A DNA stretch of 60,000 nucleotides from Adiantum capillus-veneris. Lineage: Eukaryota; Streptophyta; Polypodiopsida; Polypodiales; Pteridaceae. Position numbers and translations under genes: made by a program. How positions within the stretch are numbered: position 1 is the first letter of the stretch; each line of letters starts with the position of its first letter. Location: NCBI GenBank assembly GCA_014529385.2, contig CM043950.1:150230945-150290944 (forward strand), read 5' to 3'. Below the pieces are notes generated by a model. The model was not told the origin of the DNA. It was given only the letters and a program-made list of their open reading frames with translations, and did not search any database. Shown piece by piece: positions 20,698 through 31,408 of this stretch.

Positions 20698-22798
20698 ACC
20701 TTGCATTTGAACTACATTTCTACTCAAATGTATATATTTTTTATCAAAGTTTTAACCTAGTGTTCATTCTCTCTTTCCGTAATAGCCTTTTTCCATACAA
20801 ACACCTTACCCTTTTTAGATCTTTATGCATTTACATCATATTTCTCTCTTCATGCTAAATGTAAATAGTAAACTTAATTCTACTCTCCTAGTCTTTTTAC
20901 TGCATATTCTTTTAACTAATTACCTTTACTAATTTAAATAGCTATCTACATCCCATAATTTGTAAATAAATAATTTATGGGCACTTATCTTACCCATCTT
21001 CTCTCAAGGGTAGGGTTAACCTTGTAGGCCTTCCCTTCCCCATCACTATGTGACCCAACTCTTGGATCATTTACTTGTGTTGGTCAACAAATCTTAAATA
21101 TAATATGGGCACTTATCTTACCCATCTTCTCTCAAGGGTAGGGTTAACCTTGTAGGCCTTCCCTTCCCCACCACTATGTGACCCAACTCTTGGATCATTT
21201 ACTTGTGTTGGTCAACAAATCTTAAATATAATGTATATCCCCAATAAATCAAACTTTATTGGAGCCTACCTCATTTGTTTAAGGTGGATTCTCTTTTGAA
21301 AAAAGCATGCTACACCTTGGATGCATGCTAAAGGGCCCCCTACAAGGAGACTTGGTTCAAAAGGTGTTTTGGATGCAGGTTGAACGCCTTAGCTCATGGG
21401 TATACTTGAGGAACACTCCAAAATCAGCTTAAACACTTTGAGAAGGTCAAATTTGCCTTTTACAGCACCCAATTCTGAGTTACAGGCTGAAAGTTATGGT
21501 GAAAACAAGGTGCTGCGGACACTGTTACTGCAAGTCAAAGTTACAATCAGGTAAACCACAAAGGTGAAAAGTTTTCTTGACTTCTCCAACATTCTAAAAT
21601 ACCAATGGGGTGTAATAAACCACTTGCATGTGGAGGGGTCGGCTCAAGATGCTTCTAGAGACACAACAAACAGGATGGGGACACTCTGCAGGAGCCACTA
21701 GAGGGACATCATGGTGGGGCCCACATACATTATCAACCCTTATGGAGCCTCCATGACTTAAAAGGCTATTTTTAATGAAAAAATAAGTCCCTTATTTACA
21801 TAATTGAAGGAATGGTCAAAAGGGAACCTAACTATGGTTAATTACCTACCCTAGTCAAGTTTAACCTAACCCAAGGTCTTGTACAGCTATAAAAAGGCCC
21901 TTTGGCAAGCACAAAAATACACACACCTACTCCATTGCTGCAAATAAGCTCCTCTAAGATTAGGGAAGCCCTAATCTCTCTCTCCTCTTGTCTCCCTATC
22001 CATTTCCTAAGCTCGCTATCATAAGCGGCACCATAGAGAGAGCATCAATATGCTATTGCTACCATTCTCTTGCAAACATTTCTCTTACCATACTCATCCC
22101 TAAATAAGGATTGTAGATTCTATATGAGAGCAAGGATATCAAGTTCAATGATCTATCTCATGGTTTGATCAACAAATTGTTGCAATTGGGGTGTCGTCGT
22201 CACACTTTTGCTCTAAACGCATGTAAAATTGGTAAGCATATCTTGGCAGCTTCTCATATTTTGTGCTCATTGGGTTGCTTGTTTGTTGAGAAAGTTTTTT
22301 GTGCACCATGGCATCTATTTGCTTGGCTTCTCTCCTTATGTTGTGTGTAAGTAAGTCTTGGGGCTGCATAGATGGAGAAGAGCTCTCTATGCATGCCGCC
22401 TTATGTGTGTAAGTAGTCTCTTCTTTTGGGAAAGGAAAGGAGTTGTCAAGTATTTGTGCATTATGGTGTTTTGAGCTTTGAGGTTTTGTGCTTGCTTTTC
22501 TTAGAAGTATATGAGCACTAATATGGTGAAGGTCAATCTTTGCATGTGAGTTTGTGCAGTGTTCAAAGGGATTGCTTAAGGAGTGTGTGTTGAATGGTTG
22601 AAGGGCATTTTGTGTTGAAGCACATAAGGAAGGTGTGAGTGTGTGTGTGTGTGTGTGTTGTATATGGTTTGTTTTGGTTTCCTTCTTTCTCCATAAAAGA
22701 GGGTGGTGCCCCTAAGAAATATGCGTGTGTAGGGTCTCACGAAGTGGTTGTCTGGTGGGAGCCTTGAGTTGAGCCCCATCTCAAAAAATCCGCTCTCA
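20698..22798 (+). repeat. LTR C1, 5' LTR of C
   Basis: It matches LTR C2 from AACCTTGCATTTG to CCGCTCTCA. It lacks the terminal TGAGTAGCGTTAAATGG. It contains an extra tandem copy of a 128-bp segment (unit starts at 20979 and 21107) that is single in C2. A (GT)n tract lies at about 22640-22658. Confidence 0.88.
21898..21905 (+). promoter_or_regulatory. TATA box of LTR C1
   Basis: TATAAAAA. The same place in LTR C2 (about 30496) reads TATAGAAA, so the C2 promoter is probably weakened. Confidence 0.55.
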
Positions 22799-22804
22799 TA
22801 AAAG

Positions 22805-22818
22805 TGGTGCCCCCACGG
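22805..22818 (+). other. Putative primer-binding site of C
   Basis: TGGTGCCCCCACGG, 6 bases after the LTR end. It has the TGG start expected for pairing with a tRNA CCA end. The tRNA is not identified. Confidence 0.55.
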
Positions 22819-22850
22819 AGGAACTTTCCTAATTGCCTTCTATTATCCTC

Positions 22851-23063
22851 ATGAACAATAGAGTTGCACCATATGCTTTTCATTTTTCACAACGCATCAG
22901 AATTAACATTTGTGTAGATCGCAAATTGTTTTACCAACAACGCATTGTTTTTATGTTTGGAGCAGAAAGACTTGGTGAAATCTTGGCATCTCCAAATCCC
23001 ATCATTCTTCCATTCATTAATTACGATGATTCATTTGATGTCCATGTTTTTATTTTGTTTTGA
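22851..23063 (+). CDS. Small ORF 1 of the paired-ORF cassette, copy in C
   Basis: This is an intact 70-codon ORF of unknown function. The start M-N-N at 22851 is preferred over an upstream in-frame TTG because the copy in K also starts M-N-N. Blocks are R-I-R-I-N-I, Q-Q-R-I-V-F-M-F-G, I-I-L-P-F-I-N-Y-D, S-F-D-V and V-F-I-L-F. The alternating pattern suggests a small beta-rich fold. It lies in the leader between the primer site and gag, an unusual place for a Tat-like element, although Ogre-type elements are known to have an extra ORF before gag. That known ORF is much larger, so identity is not implied. Confidence 0.6.
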   Translation: MNNRVAPYAFHFSQRIRINICVDRKLFYQQRIVFMFGAERLGEILASPNPIILPFINYDDSFDVHVFILF

Positions 23064-23146
23064 GGCAGGGACAAGAGGCGCTTAGATAGCGATCCACTGA
23101 AAGGAAACTTTCTTCAAGAGAAAGAAAAAGGAGAACACATTGTCAC

Positions 23147-23359
23147 ATGAACCAACCTGGAGCTGCTTCTCCTTTTACACCCATAGCTCGTCAATCTGTG
23201 CACATCATAATTGCTACAAAATTTAGATTTCAAGAAACCATTAGGAGAATTTTTGGACCCACTCTCCTTAATGAAATTAATGCCTCAATCAACCCTTTTA
23301 TTTTGCCTATGATAAATTATGAACTAACACTTGATGTATATATTTTCATTTTGATGTGA
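23147..23359 (+). CDS. Small ORF 2 of the paired-ORF cassette, copy in C
   Basis: This is an intact 70-codon ORF starting M-N-Q, 83 bp after ORF 1 and 53 bp before the first likely gag methionine. It is similar to ORF 2 of K over its whole length, with the blocks F-Q-E-T-I-R, I-F-G, I-N-A-S-I-N-P-F-I-L-P-M-I and F-I-L-M. It is also a diverged duplicate of ORF 1. Unknown function. The equal length and retained frame in two distant copies argue for past selection, in contrast to the stop-ridden gag next door. Confidence 0.6.
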   Translation: MNQPGAASPFTPIARQSVHIIIATKFRFQETIRRIFGPTLLNEINASINPFILPMINYELTLDVYIFILM

Positions 23360-23412
23360 TCACTCATCGTAGTCAAAACTTTGTGGTACACAAGCCTCCT
23401 TGTATTGTAAAA

Positions 23413-24301
23413 ATGTCAAGCACTTTTCCTACCTTTCATTCTAAAAATGGTGAGGATGCACAAGAATTTTTGGATAATTTGGAGATGGCACACCTCATCT
23501 CTGGGAGAGATCAAGAAGAGGTAAAGCTACGTGCTTTTCCACTCATTCTCAAAGGGGAGGCTAAGGCATGGTAAAAGGCCTTGCAACCTCAAAACAAAAC
23601 CAATTGGGAGAGGCTACGTGCAATTTTTCTTGCCAAATTTGGGCAAGGAGATACTCCAGAGGGTCTTTGGAAGTGTCTACTTCAACATAAACAGGTATTC
23701 CTTGAAGACTACCCATCTTATGAGGCCGTTTTCCTTAACCTGTGGGATAGATGAGAGGCTACCTTACAAAACCAAGGTGGTGCACCAAACTTTCTAAAGA
23801 AAGATAGGTTCACGGCTGGCTTGTATCCAATTTTGAAGACCAAGGTAGAGTTAAAATTCCCATCAACATTTGAGGAAGCACGTGAGGTGGCCATGGTCAA
23901 ATTCAAGAAGTTAAATTTTCAAGCACATAGAACAAGGGACCTAAATGAAGTCATTGAGAGGGATTCTTCACCAAGCATGGGAGCACAAGTTAGGGGCTCT
24001 CTTGCCCAAACTTCACAAATAGGGGAAGGATCACAACAAGAGATCTTGCAAAGATTAACTCAACAACTAGAGAGTCTCACATTGAATCTAGTGCAGGGCC
24101 TACCCCAACAACGACAACCAAGAGAAGCGAATCGCAATCAACGACGTCAAGCACAAGAGTTGAGATGCTAGAATTGCAATGAAGTTGGTCATGGCATGTA
24201 TAATTTCCCTCACCCTCGAAGGCTTCCAGGGGACATATACCCTCCTAGACCCCCTCCGCTCATGGTGCAGCAAGAGCATGCTGAAGCCCCGCAAATTCTT
24301 C
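23413..24301 (+). pseudogene. gag of C, three nonsense mutations
   Basis: The frame starts M-S-S-T-F-P-T-F-H and contains the gag signature E-F-L-D-N-L-E, L-K-G-E-A-K-A-W and F-L-A-K-F-G. The zinc knuckle C-x-N-C-N-E-V-G-H lies at about 24166-24200, with the last cysteine replaced. The frame is unbroken except for TAA at 23572-23574, TGA at 23752-23754 and TAG at 24169-24171. The last two most simply come from TGG (Trp) codons by G to A changes. It runs into an insertion at 24302. Confidence 0.82.
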
Positions 24302-25357
24302 GTACACACACAGCGCCTCTATAACGACCCGACACACACTCTTGGGAAGATACACACACACACACTATGGGGCACCACTCGGCTTAGACAACACACCTGG
24401 CCGAGACAGGGAACACACCTCTGGAGTGAGAGGAGAGAGACTATCCACTTGCCCACTCCACACAGACACACACACACACACACACCCAAAAAACTCAGCT
24501 CAAAAGAGGAGAATTTCTGATGTTTAGATACAATTGAGCTTGGGCCAACACCAATGGGGCAAACAGCTCACACAATATGGGTAAAAGATACCAGATACAA
24601 TCACAAATTGGAGAAGAAGCTTCACTCACCGGAGAAGATTACACAGAAAAACAATAGAAAAAGAGTGAGGAGTTTGGCAAAATGGACAGTGCCATCGCGT
24701 CCGGAACGGCCCAAAACCCCAGTCTACCATGTCAAAGTGCTCAAATCTGACATCGGATGAGCAGTTTACGGCCAAAACAGGCTCCAAAAACACCAAAAAC
24801 ACACCTGCGGCTGTTCCTCCTCTCTTCTCCACGTTTTTTCTGGTCTTCTCTCTCTTTTTTCAGCTTCCACACTTAGCTTTATTAGTTGGGCACCCTTGGC
24901 CTTTTAGATGACCTCAAATGGACCCCGAACAGGCCAAAAACTGACCTCGCAGTGCATAGTTGTCACCTTTTTGCATCATTCGCACACCTGGCACTCACCT
25001 TTTTTCCAATAATGCATCTCGCCACCACGTGAAGTGGCCCCAAAAAGTGGTCCTAATGATGACCTTTCTGCATAACTCTCACAAGAAAACACCCACGTTG
25101 TGTCCGTCCTCATCTGCGTGCAAATATTGACCTCGTTCGCCCTCCTGACGCCACTAGATGCCATCTGACGCACCTGCTGACCTCACGTTGTCGGCCCGCG
25201 GATAGCTTCTTCGAGAATTTTTACGCGCTATAAACTCCTCATTATTGTAGAAAAACACAGTGGTACTGGTAATAGTGAAAATCGATGCACTATGTACATG
25301 CTGTCCTACCTGTACACATGTGGGCCCCACGTAACCACCTGGCTCTGGAAAATGGGC
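24302..25357. mobile_element. Unclassified 1.06-kb insert in gag of C
   Basis: Composition changes sharply here: (CA)n tracts at about 24352-24362 and 24465-24484, and more G+C after 24600. The same 8 bases, AATTCTTC, lie directly before (24294-24301) and after (25358-25365), consistent with a target duplication. No inverted ends, LTR ends or protein domain are clear. A solo LTR or a non-autonomous DNA element are both possible. Element D lacks this region and so cannot test it. Confidence 0.45.
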
Positions 25358-25365
25358 AATTCTTC

Positions 25366-25819
25366 ATTTGATGCACCATGCATGTGTATGTACATATGTG
25401 CAATCCCTTGCTCCAAAAAACTCCTGACAACGTCATAAAGCTGGAAGAGGAGATAGAGGTGAGCCCTATACATTTTGATTTTATGCTAGCAGAAAAGCGC
25501 ACAAGAGCACACAACAAGGATGAAGACACAAGGAATGAAGAGTCAGAACCTGCAAGGAAGGAGAGGAAGAAAAAGTCAAAGAAGGAGGAAGGAGGCAAGA
25601 AGCAGAGGTCAAGGTGAAGGGAGATCGGCATCAACGATTTTCCATTAGGAAAGAATATGGAACCCTACAACATCTTAGAAGATTTGCAAACTCAAAAGCC
25701 CAATATTTCTTGGCCTCAACTCCTACATCTATCACCCAAGGTGAGAAAGCACTGGTCCAAACTTGTAAGCACAAGACTGCCAAGAAAGAAAGAAAAGGTG
25801 ACAGTAAAGGCATTGACTT
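25366..25819 (+). pseudogene. gag-protease linker of C
   Basis: A lysine/glutamate-rich segment (25378-25617), then a stretch containing I-S-W-P-Q-L-L (about 25700-25725) that precedes the protease in Tat-like polyproteins. At least one frame change separates the two. No enzymatic domain. Confidence 0.5.
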
Positions 25820-26230
25820 CAAAGCCACAACAAGATGTGGAACCTATTGTAGATGCTTATGTAAGGGGTAGGAAGGTATCCAATGTGTATGGTAATGGTG
25901 GAGCACAAATGTGTGTGATCACGGAAAGAGCCATGAATGTCTGACTAGGGCTTTAAATCACTAAATCCTCTAATTGTCAAGCTAGGCTGGCCAAGAATGC
26001 AAGTGTGAAGTGCCTAGGGATCATCGAGAATGTAAAAGTTTCTGTATGTAATATACATGGACATGTATGTTATGCCAGCCAAGGGGGAGGGCTATCCCAT
26101 CATCCTAGGGAGGCCTTGGCTCATTGCTATGAATGCAGATCAAAAATGGGGACGAGGACAATTGATTCTCAAAAAGGGGCAACATGTAGTATACGATTTG
26201 CATGAAGGAAAGCAGCTCGACATCAACTAT
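25820..26230 (+). pseudogene. retropepsin remnant of C
   Basis: The active-site region reads G-N-G-G-A-Q-M-C-V-I-T-E at about 25890-25930, where a D-G-G-A type triad is expected. The catalytic aspartate thus appears as asparagine. A stop follows within 15 codons. The C-terminal block P-I-I-L-G-R-P-W-L lies at about 26093-26120 and is in frame with the RT downstream. Confidence 0.65.
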
Positions 26231-27178
26231 GGGACCACGGCTGATGAGGAAAGTGAAGAGAGTTTTGGCTCAAGCGACGAGGAATGTTCAACCACTACAT
26301 CCAATAGCGAAGAAGAATCATCTTTGGAGGTAATGGGAATCATCTTCAACACATCAAAAACTCCATCAATAGAGGTTGACCCAACAAAGGAGCAAACAAA
26401 GGATGACAAAGGTGACCACAAGCACTTTGAAGACTTTGAGAGGATGCTTGCAAAAGATCTTACCCCTGAGGAGAAGCGGTCCTACATCGATATGCTCAAG
26501 AGGTATCCCAATTTGTTTATCACTGATTACTCACAAATTAGAGGTGTGGATGTTATAGAGCATGGCATAGAATTAAAACCAGGTACTAAACCTGTGGCTC
26601 AAAAGCTAAGGCGCTTAGGAAAAATACAACAAGAGGCACTTTTGACAGAGGTTAACCGACTCCTCAAAGCTGGTTTCATTTACCCTGTGTCTAACTCTGA
26701 GTGGGTGTCCCCAATTGTAGTAACCCCTAAAAAGAACGGAAAATGGAGGGTCTGTGTTGACTACAAACCGCTCAATGCTGCAACAAAGAGGGATCATTTT
26801 CCTCTTCCTTTCCAAGATGAAATCTTAAACGAAGTAGCCGGCTATGAATGTTACACAATGTGTGATGGGTATTCACGGTATTTTCAAATCAGAATAGTAG
26901 AAGAAGATCAGTTAAAAACCACTTTCATCACACCTTGGGGTTGCTTTGCCTATAGAGTGATGCCATTTGGGCTCACAAATGCTCCTAGTACCTTTATAAG
27001 GTTTACAACTCTTGTCTTTCAGCCCTTCTTTGGAAAGTCAATTAGGGTTTTTATGGATGACTTCTGTATCTATAGTAGCCAAAGACTTCATTGACAAAAA
27101 GTTGAGGAGGGGCTTAGGAGGCTTCATCAATTTGGGGGACAACTTAATCCTGAGAAGTGTCACATTGCAGAGTCACAA
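26231..27178 (+). pseudogene. reverse transcriptase of C
   Basis: A long open frame (26057-27094) joins the protease end, an acidic linker and the RT. Motifs in order: W-V-S-P-I-V-V-T-P-K-K (about 26703), C-V-D-Y-K-P-L-N (about 26755), F-P-L-P-F (about 26800), F-Q-I-R-I-V (about 26883), [12 protein letters not shown] (about 26960) and the catalytic F-M-D-D-F at about 27052. Both metal-binding aspartates are kept. The frame ends soon after, in the thumb, at 27092-27094, by a frameshift relative to the RNase H frame that opens at 27179. Confidence 0.85.
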
Positions 27179-27860
27179 GTGGTATTGCTAGGTCATGTGG
27201 TTTATTTGCAAGGAATTCAATTGGATCCATCAAAATTAAATGCTCTCTTGTCACTACAACCACCTACGACAACCAAGGAGCTCATGACTTTTAACCACAA
27301 AGTAAGGTACATGTCTCGTTTCATTCACCTTCTAGCGGAGGCTATTGCACCTTTGCACAAGCTAGCAAACAAACCCACATTTGAATGGAGAGAGGAACAC
27401 GAATTATGCTTTACTGAAGTAAAGGGTATTCTCAACTCTCTTCCAACAATAATGCCACCAAATCCAAAGGATACATATTACATCACGCCAAGTGTAGGAA
27501 TGGAGGCCATCGGTGTAGTTCTCATGCAAAAAGACCCAAAAACATGCTACATGAGGCCAGTATACTTTGCAAGCAAAGTCATGACCGCTGCAGAGAAGAG
27601 CTACACCGATATGGAGAAGGTGGTATTCACAATTATGTTTGCGGTAAGAAAGTTCCGATCACATCTCTTACCTGCACCATTTGTCATTCTCACCATGGAA
27701 AACAATTTGCCATATGTTGTGCAACACATGAGCCTCTCATCGAGGATAGCCAAATGGGTTCTAGAACTTCAAGAGTTTGAATACACTTTTCTTATGGAAG
27801 ATAGCACAAGGGCAGGTCTTGCAGACATTCTCACATACAAAGTGAGAGAAAGGAAAGAGT
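27179..27860 (+). pseudogene. RNase H (first, gypsy type) of C
   Basis: Open frame from the end of the RT thumb (L-L-G-H-V-V) through the connection to RNase H. The start of the domain reads Y-Y-I-T-P-S-V-G-M, so the usual first aspartate of the D-A-S block is not evident. The block V-Y-F-A-S-K and the glutamate-bearing Y-T-D-M-E-K-V follow. The expected D of the T-D-H block is replaced (L-T-M-E-N-N). Loss of these acids is typical of Tat elements, where the second RNase H is thought to take over. Confidence 0.75.
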
Positions 27861-27918
27861 CACCAAAGGCAGGAGACAAAGCTACACCACAAAATAATGA
27901 GGAGGATGGACAATGCAC

Positions 27919-28360
27919 ACATTTGTGCTTTGATGGAGCTTACCGACGACAACAATGATCAGGAGCAGGGGGGTTCTTATTATAAGTCCACAAAGGGAAG
28001 TTCTTGTTAAGAAAGGTATCACCTTGGAAAATGTCATTCTAATAATGAGGCTGAGTATGTCACCTTAAAGTTGGGGCTTGAAGAATGCAGAAAACTTGGC
28101 ATTGAAAGACTTATAATAAGAGGTGATTCCTTACTAGTTATTAGAAAATCCCAAGGGATATGGAGTGCAAGAACCCTACTCTAGTGGAGTTATTAGGAAA
28201 ATCCAAGGGATATGGAGTGCAAGAACCCTACTCTAGTGGAGTGGCTTAGACAGGTGAAGGCTTTTGATAAAAAACTTTGAAGCTACACAGGTACAGCATG
28301 TTGTGAGAACCCTCAACAAGGAAGCAGATTATCTCGCCAATGAGAAAACTTCAGATCATG
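27919..28360 (+). pseudogene. Second, archaeal-type RNase H of C
   Basis: The domain begins with L-C-F-D-G-A-Y, the first catalytic aspartate. After a broken stretch comes N-N-E-A-E-Y with the conserved glutamate, then I-I-R-G-D-S-L-L-V-I, the third acid. The exit is H-V-V-R-T-L-N-K-E-A-D-Y-L-A-N, the usual end of this domain with its last acid. A 52-53 bp tandem duplication (28137-28188 and 28189-28241) breaks it; D has one copy. This domain is diagnostic of the Tat lineage. Confidence 0.82.
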
Positions 28361-29246
28361 TGGGAGGTGTGAAGCTCTACGAACCAAAGTACCAAGGCCA
28401 AGAGGAATTGAAGGACATCATATTTTTCCTCCAAACTGGTGAGTGCCCTAAACACTTGGATAAAGTGCAAAGGCATAGGTTGGTAAAAAAGGCAACTCCT
28501 TACCAACTCATAGGAGATGATCTGTATCATAAAGGGAAAGATTTGGTGCTAATAAGGGTGCAGATTGACCAAACGATTGGGATCGTCATTTGACCGCATC
28601 TCTATGGGCATACAGAACATCTTTCAAGGTATCCACTCAATTCACTCCTTTTCATTTGGTATATGGACAACAGGCACTCCTTCCTATTGAGGTGGAGATT
28701 GCAAGCCTACGCATTCTCTCACGGGGAGCAAAGAGGCCAAAAGAAGCTTTGCAGGAAAGAATTTTTGATGTTCAACGACTTGAGCTTCATAGAGAAGAGT
28801 CCATTGACTATTACATTGCCCAAGCCACAAGCCAAAGGGACAAAATCAACAAGAAGCTCAAGGGGAAAGGATTGAAGGAAGGTATGTTGGTTCTTCGCTA
28901 TGATAACCGGCTTGATACTCGACTTGACAAAAAGTTTTTACAAAGATGGGAGGGACCTTTCATGATAAAAACAAAGTTTGGGAATGGTAGTTACAGATTA
29001 GCAGATTTATCAGGAAAACTCCCCAAGACCAGAGTCAATGGATGGAGATTAAAGCCCTACTTTCAACGTATCAATCCGTTGATAGGAAGTCATCTACCTA
29101 CATCGTCTAAGCTCCAAATTGGCATGGCTCCCTTCGGCTTGGCAAATGCTCCACCTATTTTTAAAGCTTTGATGTGCAAAGAAGAACCAGCCATGGAATC
29201 TCAACATACCCAAGGCAACCCTCCCATCTCCGATTTATGGGATTGA
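28361..29246 (+). pseudogene. Integrase remnant of C, catalytic core deleted
   Basis: The start of integrase is seen (L-Y-H-K-G-K-D-L-V-L at about 28527-28560). Ten codons later the sequence jumps to the end of the core, R-H-L-T-A-S-L-W-A-Y-R-T-S-F-K at about 28582, with a frame shift. The HHCC zinc site and the D-D-E residues, some 200 codons, are absent. The C-terminal domain is intact (Y-G-Q-Q-A-L-L-P-I-E-V to F-G-N-G-S-Y-R-L-A-D-L). The same join is present in D (33970), so the deletion predates their separation. Confidence 0.85.
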
Positions 29247-29420
29247 GGTAATGAAAAGCAGGTCTAATGGAGTAAAAGAGTGTATATCACTCCTCCCTTT
29301 TTTAGAAAAATAAGAAAAAAAGAAAAAAAAAGAAAAAAAAAAAAAAAAGAAAAAAAAAGAAAAACTCTTTTGTTTCATCTAGGAGCATGAATGATCCTAG
29401 ATGAAGGGGGAGGGCTAATA
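29247..29420 (+). other. 3' end of C: A-rich tract and polypurine tract
   Basis: An A-rich run with scattered G lies at about 29308-29364. The purine tract GAAGGGGGAGGGCTAA follows at about 29403-29418, just before the TGAGTAGCG start of LTR C2 at 29421. Confidence 0.7.
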
Positions 29421-31408
29421 TGAGTAGCGTTAAATGGTAACCTTGCATTTGAACTACATTTCTACTCAAATGTATATATTTTTTATCAAAGTTTTAACCT
29501 AGTGTTCATTCTCTCTTTCCGTAATAGCCTTTTTCCATACAAACACCTTACCCTTCTTAGATCTTTATGCATTTACATCATATTTCTCTCTTCATGCTAA
29601 ATATAAATAGTAAACTTAATTCTACTCTCCTAGTCTTTTTACTGCATATTCTTTTAACTAATTACCTTTACTAATTTAAACAGCTATCTACATCCCATAA
29701 TTTGTAAATAAATAATTTATGGGCACTTATCTTACCCATCTTCTCTCAAGGGTAGGGTTAACCTTGTAGGCCTTCCCTTCCCCACCACTATGTGACCCAA
29801 CTCTTGGATCATTTACTTGTGTTGGTCAACAAATCTTAAATATAATGTATATTCCCAATAAATCAAACTTTATTGGAGCCTACCTCATTTGTTTAAGGTG
29901 GATTCTCTTTTGAAAAAAGCATGCTACACCTTGGATGCATGCTAAAGGGCCCCTACAAGGAGACTTGGTTCAAAGGTGTTTTGGATGCATCTTGAACGCC
30001 TTAGCTCGTGGGTATACTTGAGGAACACTCCAAAATCAGCTTAAACACTTTGAGAAGGTCAACTTTGCCTTTTACAACACCCAATTCTGAGTTACAGGCT
30101 GAAAGTTATGGTGAAAACAAGGTGCTGCGGACACTGTTACTGCAGGTGAAAGTTACAATCAGGTAAACCACAAGGTGAAAAGTTTTCTTGACTTCTCCAG
30201 CATTCTAAAATACCAATGGGGTAATAAACCACTTGCATGTGGAGGGTCGGCTCAAGATGCTTCTAGAGACACAACAAACAGGATGGGGACACTCTGCAGG
30301 AGCCACTAGAGGGACATCATGGTGGGGCCCACATACATTATCAACCCTTATGGAGCCTCCATGACTTAAAAGGCTATTTTTAATGAAAAAATAAGTCCCT
30401 TATTTACATAATTGAAGGAATGGTCAAAAGGGAACCTAACTATGGTTAATTACCTACCCTAGTCAAGTTTAACCTAACCCAAGGTCTTGTACAGCTATAG
30501 AAAGGCCCTTTGGCAAGCACAAAAATACACACACCTACTCCATTGCTGCAAATAAGCTCCTCTAAGGTTAGGGAAGCCCTAATCTCTCTCTCCTCTTGTC
30601 TCCCTATCCATTTCCTAAGCTCGCTATCATAAGCGGCACCATAGAGAGAGCATCAATATGCTATTGCTACCATTCTCTTGCAAACATTTCTCTTACCATA
30701 CTCATCCCTAAATAAGGATTGTAGATTCTATATGAGAGCAAGGATATCAAGTTCAATGATCTATCTCATGGTTTGATCAACAAATTGTTGCAATTGGGGT
30801 GTCGTCGTTACACTTTTGCTCTAAACGCATGTAAAATTGGTAAGCATATCTTGGCAGCTTCTCATATTTTGTGCTCATTGGGTTGCTTGTTTGTTGAGAA
30901 AGTTTTTTGTGCACCATGGCGTCTATTTGCTTGTCTTCTCTCCTTATGTTGTGTGTAAGTAAGTCTTGGGGCTGCATAGATGGAGAAGAGCTCTCTATGC
31001 ATGCCGCCTTATGTGTGTAAGTAGTCTCTTCTTTTGGGAAAGGAAAGGAGTTGTCAAGTATTTGTGCATTATGGTGTTTTGAGCTTTGAGGTTTTGTGCT
31101 TGCTTTTCTTAGAGGTATATGAGCACTAATATGGTGAAGGTCAATCTTTGCATGTGAGTTTGTGCAGTGTTCAAAGGGATTGCTTAAGGAGTGTGTGTTG
31201 AATGGTTGAAGGGCATTTTGTGTTGAAGCACATAAGGAAGGTGTGAGTGTGTGTGTGTGTGTGTGTGTTGTATATGGTTTGTTTTGGTTTCCTTGTTTCT
31301 CCATAAAAGAGGGTGGTGCCCCTAAGAAATATGCGTGTGTAGGGTCTCACGGAGTGGTTGTCTGGTGGGAGCCTTGAGTTGAGCCCCATCTCAAAAAATC
31401 CGCTCTCA
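29421..31408 (+). repeat. LTR C2, shared LTR between C and D
   Basis: TGAGTAGCGTTAAATGG to CCGCTCTCA, 1988 bp. It is the 3' LTR of C and stands in 5' LTR position to D. It is nearly identical to C1 but has one copy of the 128-bp unit, several one-base deletions in short runs, and TATAGAAA in place of the TATA box. A (GT)n tract lies at about 31244-31268. Confidence 0.9.

Larger units (their letters stand above)
20698..31408 (+). mobile_element. Element C, Tat-like Ty3/gypsy element with two RNase H domains
   Basis: It is flanked by LTR C1 and LTR C2. Internal order is small-ORF pair, gag, protease, RT, RNase H, archaeal-type RNase H, integrase remnant. The second RNase H marks the Tat lineage. 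The integrase catalytic core is missing, as in D. LTR C1 lacks the first 18 bp present in C2, so no target duplication remains. Over ~270 bp the two LTRs differ at about 3 sites, so this is the youngest element here. Confidence 0.85.
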
